Origin: Isoetes taiwanensis
Lineage: Eukaryota; Streptophyta; Lycopodiopsida; Isoetales; Isoetaceae
DNA: 64,000 nucleotides
NCBI GenBank assembly: GCA_021234155.1
Contig: JAJEKV010000036.1
Coordinates: forward strand, 11,547,426-11,611,425
Direction of reading: 5' to 3'
The notes beneath the pieces are model-generated. The model was not told where the DNA came from, searched no databases, and was given only the letters and a program-made list of their open reading frames with translations. The position numbers were made by a program, and so were the translations under genes. This document shows, one piece after another, positions 59,444 through 64,000 of the stretch (its first letter is position 1; each line of letters begins with the position of its first letter).

Positions 59444-59899
59444 CTTTATCCAGATGTTATGTTCTTTATAAAGAATGTTAGATATTCCTTCCTCAGCATG
59501 ACTCCATATTGTGCATGACTCCATATGAAGAACTCCAAGTCCATACCAACATTTTTTGTAGCATAGAATGCGGTATCTTGCACATGACTACATAAGAACA
59601 TTATTTATGGCGCAGAATGTGGAATTATGGCAAGTTGTTGATCCATGCAATCATCTTGGTATTTCGAACACAATAATAGCACTTCAAATTATGTTCATTT
59701 GTGGCAATATGTGTATATCCGAGTTTTATCTGCCTTAGGAAATGGTCCAGCCACTATCCTTTCCTTTTTTATGCAATAGAAAACCTTAACAATGTGATTA
59801 TAGCACAAAATTTATGTTCTTATTATATGTCGGTCTTTTTCTTTTAGAAATATGAATAATTTTTCCAAGGCCCCGAAGGGGCCAAAAAAAAATTTCATA

Positions 59900-60284
59900 A
59901 CACAAACCATTAACCTTCACACTTATAATTAAATCCCCCCTAAAAACCCCCTTTCGTTTGGGTGCATATTCACACGGGGGGTGATGTAGGGCAGCGAGAG
60001 CCCCTAAAATTACGTTTTACATGTACAAAATGAACACCATATAGTACATTACCTCAAATCTTATAGTATTTTGCAAATCTTCTTATACAGTATGGCAAAT
60101 TTTGTACTTGCATACCCCACAAACGAGGAACTTTATGTGCGGTGTAGATCAAGGAATAAAGGGTGCATATGCCTATCCAACAGCTCTCGATGCCCGAAGT
60201 CACCCCCCGTGTGAATATGCACCCAAACGAAAGGGGGTTTTTAGGGGGGATTTAATTATAAGTGTGAAGGTTAATGGTTTGTGT
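59900..60284. mobile_element. MITE, intact family member
   Basis: 82-bp near-perfect TIRs (59,900-59,981 and 60,203-60,284) surround a 220-bp core that shares AAATCTTATAGTATTTTGCAA and the ACCCCACAAACGAGGAAC region with the gypsy-split copy. Just outside the left end is a hairpin, GGCCCCGAAGGGGCC (59,869-59,883), which is also found at the left of the split copy. Confidence 0.92.
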
Positions 60285-60412
60285 TATCAATATATAGCAT
60301 AATAATAGGGGGTTGCTTTTGTATATTTGTACTTTTTTCCCTAAGGTTTTTATATGATTTCATGGTGTATTCCTGTGGATGTACTAATGCGTACATCTAG
60401 AGTGCGCATACA

Positions 60413-62687
60413 CACTCCTTATTTTTTTTATGGCACTTGCCAATGGTTTAACCCCTTCAAAAAAAAAAAAAAACATGGCATGCAGAGCTCGAGAGGTATT
60501 GCTTTAGGGTTTTGCTTTAGTTTTTAGGTGTCCTTGATTTTTCAGCCAGAATAGAACGATGGCATGCTTCACCATGTACTTCAAGACATCTGTGCAGGTT
60601 CGAAGTATAGGCGGCCTAAGACTCTGGTCTGGTGAAGCCAAATTTTTTTCCAGAGCTCCTTTCCAATTGAGCATTTGATTTGAACAACAAAAAAATGGTT
60701 TTTTTCTGTACTATTTTTGTTCAATCATGCCACTCTTCAATCCGTGGTTGGGCTACTGGAAAAAAACTTCAAAAGAGGTAATAGAGCCAAGCTTCAAACA
60801 GTAGAGCTCTGCTGTATACAAACTCGTGCAGCTGCAACATCAAACATTCTATGCATATCTTAATAATCTACTCTCGTTGCAGAAACCAGCAAGGTACTTT
60901 TGTTTTGGGTTGCAGATTCTGCTTGATTTGGTTGCAAAATAGGGCTACTGCGAATGATCATTCTCTTCACCTGATCTCTAATTAGATTGTAATGCTAGAT
61001 TCGGATATGGTGGGACAGAAAGGATATCAATGCCCAGGATTTTGTGGGTTTTCTGGCCAGTTGCTTCAGGCCCTGTTAGAAATCGCAGTTTTACAAGCGC
61101 CATAGCCAAATCTTCATTGCTTTCTGCAATTAGATGTCCATCTTGTTGACATTGCATTCTCTCATTTCAAATTTCATATACGTTCATGCAGTTGACAATA
61201 GATGACAACTTATGCATATTAGGCAGATGGCAAATCAACTTACCTCTGGTGTTAAGGATTTGGTTTTCCTTCATTATTCAGTAGGCAAAGATTTTTCATA
61301 TAATGGTGATTAGTGAAGATGCCAGGTACGGTTTTATATTTTGGTTCTCTGTAGTGTTTTAGGTGATAGTCTTTGAATGCCACATACTTCAGCAACATTT
61401 TTAGGAAAACATATATATACTTCAAGATGCACCATCATCTATGCAGGTCCGAAATATATGGGTTGTCTAATTTGTAGTAGTTGTCAGATACTATACTTCA
61501 AGACGTCCCATCATCTGTGCAGGTCAAAATATAGGTTGCATAATTTATGGCAGTAGTTAAACATCTGCAATTAGATCCATCTTGACAGTACATTCTCTCA
61601 TATAAGGTTTCATAGACGTCTGATCTGTTTTGTGCCGTCAGATTCTAGAAGCACCTTCTTGAAGGGGTTAACTCATCAAGGCTATAGAATCCCTCTTTAT
61701 CTCCAACACTAAAAGGTGAGCCTGCTTTCTATATCTAAATTTTGCAAAACTTCTGCATGGACCTACTTATTAGTTATACTGTTCATTTTATATGAGATGT
61801 GCTTTTTATGGTAGACATATGCAGCAACATTATTTAAGGAGAAGATTTACTTATAATGTTATAATTTCCTTTGCTTCAAGTTTTTCCTATTGTTTTGCCT
61901 TGTCGTACCATCAAGTCCCATAGTCCCATTGCCATAGCCAGCTTCATGATTGTTGTGCTGCCCATACTTGTAGTGCTTATACAGGGACAATGACTGGATA
62001 CATTGAGTCTCTATCTCCAACAGTAAAGAAGAGGATTTCAGATATTTAATTAATAATATTGCATACTATGCAACATATAATCAGTTCGCTCATGTGTTTC
62101 TTGTTTGTTCTTGGGGAGTTGCAGAGTCTTTGGCCAAGAAATTAATGTCTACATTATTCAACTGTCGCAGAAGCTATGAAGGGGGCATTTTAAGTTGCCT
62201 GCAAACAATAGAGCTTGGTAGTTGGGCCATGCTTAATTTACCTTTGAAATAAGTTATAGTACAATAGAAAGAGGAACTGAAATTGTTTGTCTACTGATAA
62301 CAGGATATGGCATTATATGAGCTGTGAAAATTTAAGAAGGATCTGTGGCATAATCTTTGCTTACACCAGAATTTAACATTCTTCAAAAGCATTTTGAAGA
62401 AATTTATTTTGCGAGTATATATTCATGTCGTACTTTATGTTGCAATCTTACACGTTTGCAAAGCTGTAGATGGGCGGACATAATGGGTTCAAATCCCATA
62501 TTATAAGCTCACTACTAAATATATGCTCATTTCTAAATTTCTTTTATAATATCATTATAATTTAAACGGCCTATTTATATGCAATACCTTTTCTAAGGTG
62601 CTGAATGTGCATTGCTCTTTGGATTAACCCAGGCTTGATTCCTGGGGAGTTTGCTTTCTTAGGGCCCAAAGGGCCCAATTTTTTTTT
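60413..62687. other. Non-genic stretch
   Basis: No supportable gene. A diverged word, CTTCAAGA-(C/T)-ATCTGTGCAGGT-CGAA, occurs near 60,580, 61,420 and 61,498. Confidence 0.5.
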
Positions 62688-63148
62688 TTTCATATAACAA
62701 ACAACACATAACCACCATTAACATTAATTAACACAAACCATTGAATTTAACACACTTAAATTAAAATCCCCCTGAACCCCCCTTTGGTTTGGGTGCATAT
62801 TCACAGGGGGGGTGACATAGGGCAGTGAGGGCCCCTAAAATCATATAATACATGTACAAAATCAATACCATTCAGTACATTTCCTCAAATCTTATAGTAT
62901 ATTGCAAATACAGTGTACAAAAACTTGTACAGGCATACCCCACAAACAAGGATCACTATGTACGGTCCAGATCGAGGAATGAAGAGGAAATATGCCCATC
63001 CGATAGCTCTCGGTGCGCAGTAACCCCCCGTGTGAATATGCACCCAAACCAAAGGGGGTTTCAGGGGGATTTTAATTTAAGTGTGTTAAATGCAATGGTT
63101 TGTATTAACTAATGTTAATGGTAGTTATGTGTTGTTTGTTATATGAAA
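62688..63148. mobile_element. MITE, longer family member with 124-bp TIRs
   Basis: TIRs 62,688-62,811 and 63,024-63,148 begin TTTCATATAACAAACAACAC and extend about 40 bp further out than in the other copies. The inner 80 bp and core match the copies at 59,900 and at 29,493/42,578. A GGGCCCAAAGGGCCC hairpin lies at about 62,662. Confidence 0.92.
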
Positions 63149-64000
63149 CCCATTGAGAAACCATAATTAACTAGTTCAGAGGAATCTCAAAGGTACAAGA
63201 GGTATCTCGGCACAATGGCAATTCCTATCTTTGACTACAAGAGGTATCTCAGAGCAATGGCAATTCTGATAATCAAATGTACACTGGATTTTACAACATC
63301 TACATGCCTTCGAAATACTTGCAACCCATACATACACATAAAAATTGTAGTAGCTTCTGGATGGATTATAATTTTCAATAGAAAGGCTTTCCTGCCACAA
63401 CTTTATTGGGCTCGGAATAGTGCCAATAAAGATGACCACTTGCAGGATGAAATGCTATGGCTAAAGCTTTGCCAAAAACAAAATAGAAGTTGGGTCGGCC
63501 AATTTTCCTGGCGTGTATTTCTATTGCGCCACGTAGCATCCTCCCATATCGCGGAATGGAAATTGGCTCATCGATTCCGCTCAGCAGGTAAGAACAGAGG
63601 TAGGAACCGGTAAGATCAGATGTATAGAACCGGTTTACCAGGTAGGGTTTTGCTTCTAAGCTCGAATAGAATGCTCTGTTTCTGAAACAGAATGCTCTAT
63701 TTCCTTGGATTTTGCAGGGTTTAGATCCTTTTTGCAATAAGACCGATTCAAGCTTGAAAAAACATAGCGAGCAATCATGCCCTCGAGCTACCCAGCATTA
63801 AAGAAACTGACTTAACTAAGATTCACAGGTTTATCCAAAGCCCCCTTACCGAGAATCCACAAAACCAGAGCTTCTGCCATCGCTTTTGCTCAATTGGAAC
63901 CTGCCAAAAACCTGCAATATTCACTGGATCTGTGCCCAAAAGACCGCTTCAGCTTTTATTTGAGTCTGTAGGTTGCTTAATCTTGCCAAAAACCTCAAAA
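63149..64000. other. Non-genic right edge
   Basis: Contains a 41-bp-spaced repeat of ACAAGAGGTATCTC (63,197 and 63,238) and overlapping ORFs of 120-132 codons on opposite strands (63,215-63,737), with no recognisable domain. Confidence 0.45.

Noticed and set aside
63215-63737. Opposed ORFs of 132 and 120 codons
   Set aside because: No recognisable domain, no splice context, and the overlapping open frames on both strands look like chance.

Overview
The window reads as nuclear DNA of a land plant. It has spliced genes with short GT-AG introns, a decayed copy of the plant giant protein BIG, an intact MRT4 ribosome-assembly gene, a chromodomain Ty3/gypsy element primed by initiator Met-tRNA, Helitrons and MITEs. 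Most of the 64 kb is repeat. The species cannot be named from the sequence.

Layout. (1) 1-20,190 is a large, gapped inverted repeat. Its left arm (1-8,025) pairs with its right arm (17,520-20,190). After the arms formed, the left arm received a 1.6 kb solo LTR with a 5-bp target duplication and a 3.2 kb Helitron carrying a protein-kinase scrap. The spacer holds a multi-exon BIG/UBR4 pseudogene with stops and frameshifts, an inverted scrap of the MRT4 3' end, and two wrecked retroelement gag regions on the minus strand. (2) 21,480-22,657 is an intact seven-exon MRT4 gene (231 aa). (3) 22.7-29.5 kb is mostly non-genic. (4) 29,598-42,300 is a full-length Ty3/gypsy chromovirus of 12.7 kb with 1.55 kb LTRs, nested inside an older MITE. 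Between primer site and gag it carries an uninterrupted 98-codon histone H3 globular domain and two further unrecognised ORFs, each behind a good splice acceptor. (5) 44.06-47.44 kb is a composite repeat, one inverted and two direct copies, combining tRNA-like Pol III boxes, G-box-rich units and 5-bp-periodic TTC/GAA arrays matching heat-shock elements. (6) 47,630-50,966 is an intact seven-exon gene for a 444-aa LIN37-like (MuvB/DREAM) protein with an E2F-like site and a telo-box-like site just upstream. (7) 51-64 kb is repeat-rich and contains a TIR transposon with a decayed Ulp1/C48-peptidase gene, two more MITEs of the family that hosts the gypsy element, a pentanucleotide microsatellite and several tandem duplications.

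Only two host genes look functional: MRT4 (60S ribosome assembly) and the LIN37-like gene (cell-cycle repression). The most unusual object is the histone H3 domain inside a retrotransposon: its fold is exactly canonical in length and has no stop, while gag and pol of the same copy are broken.
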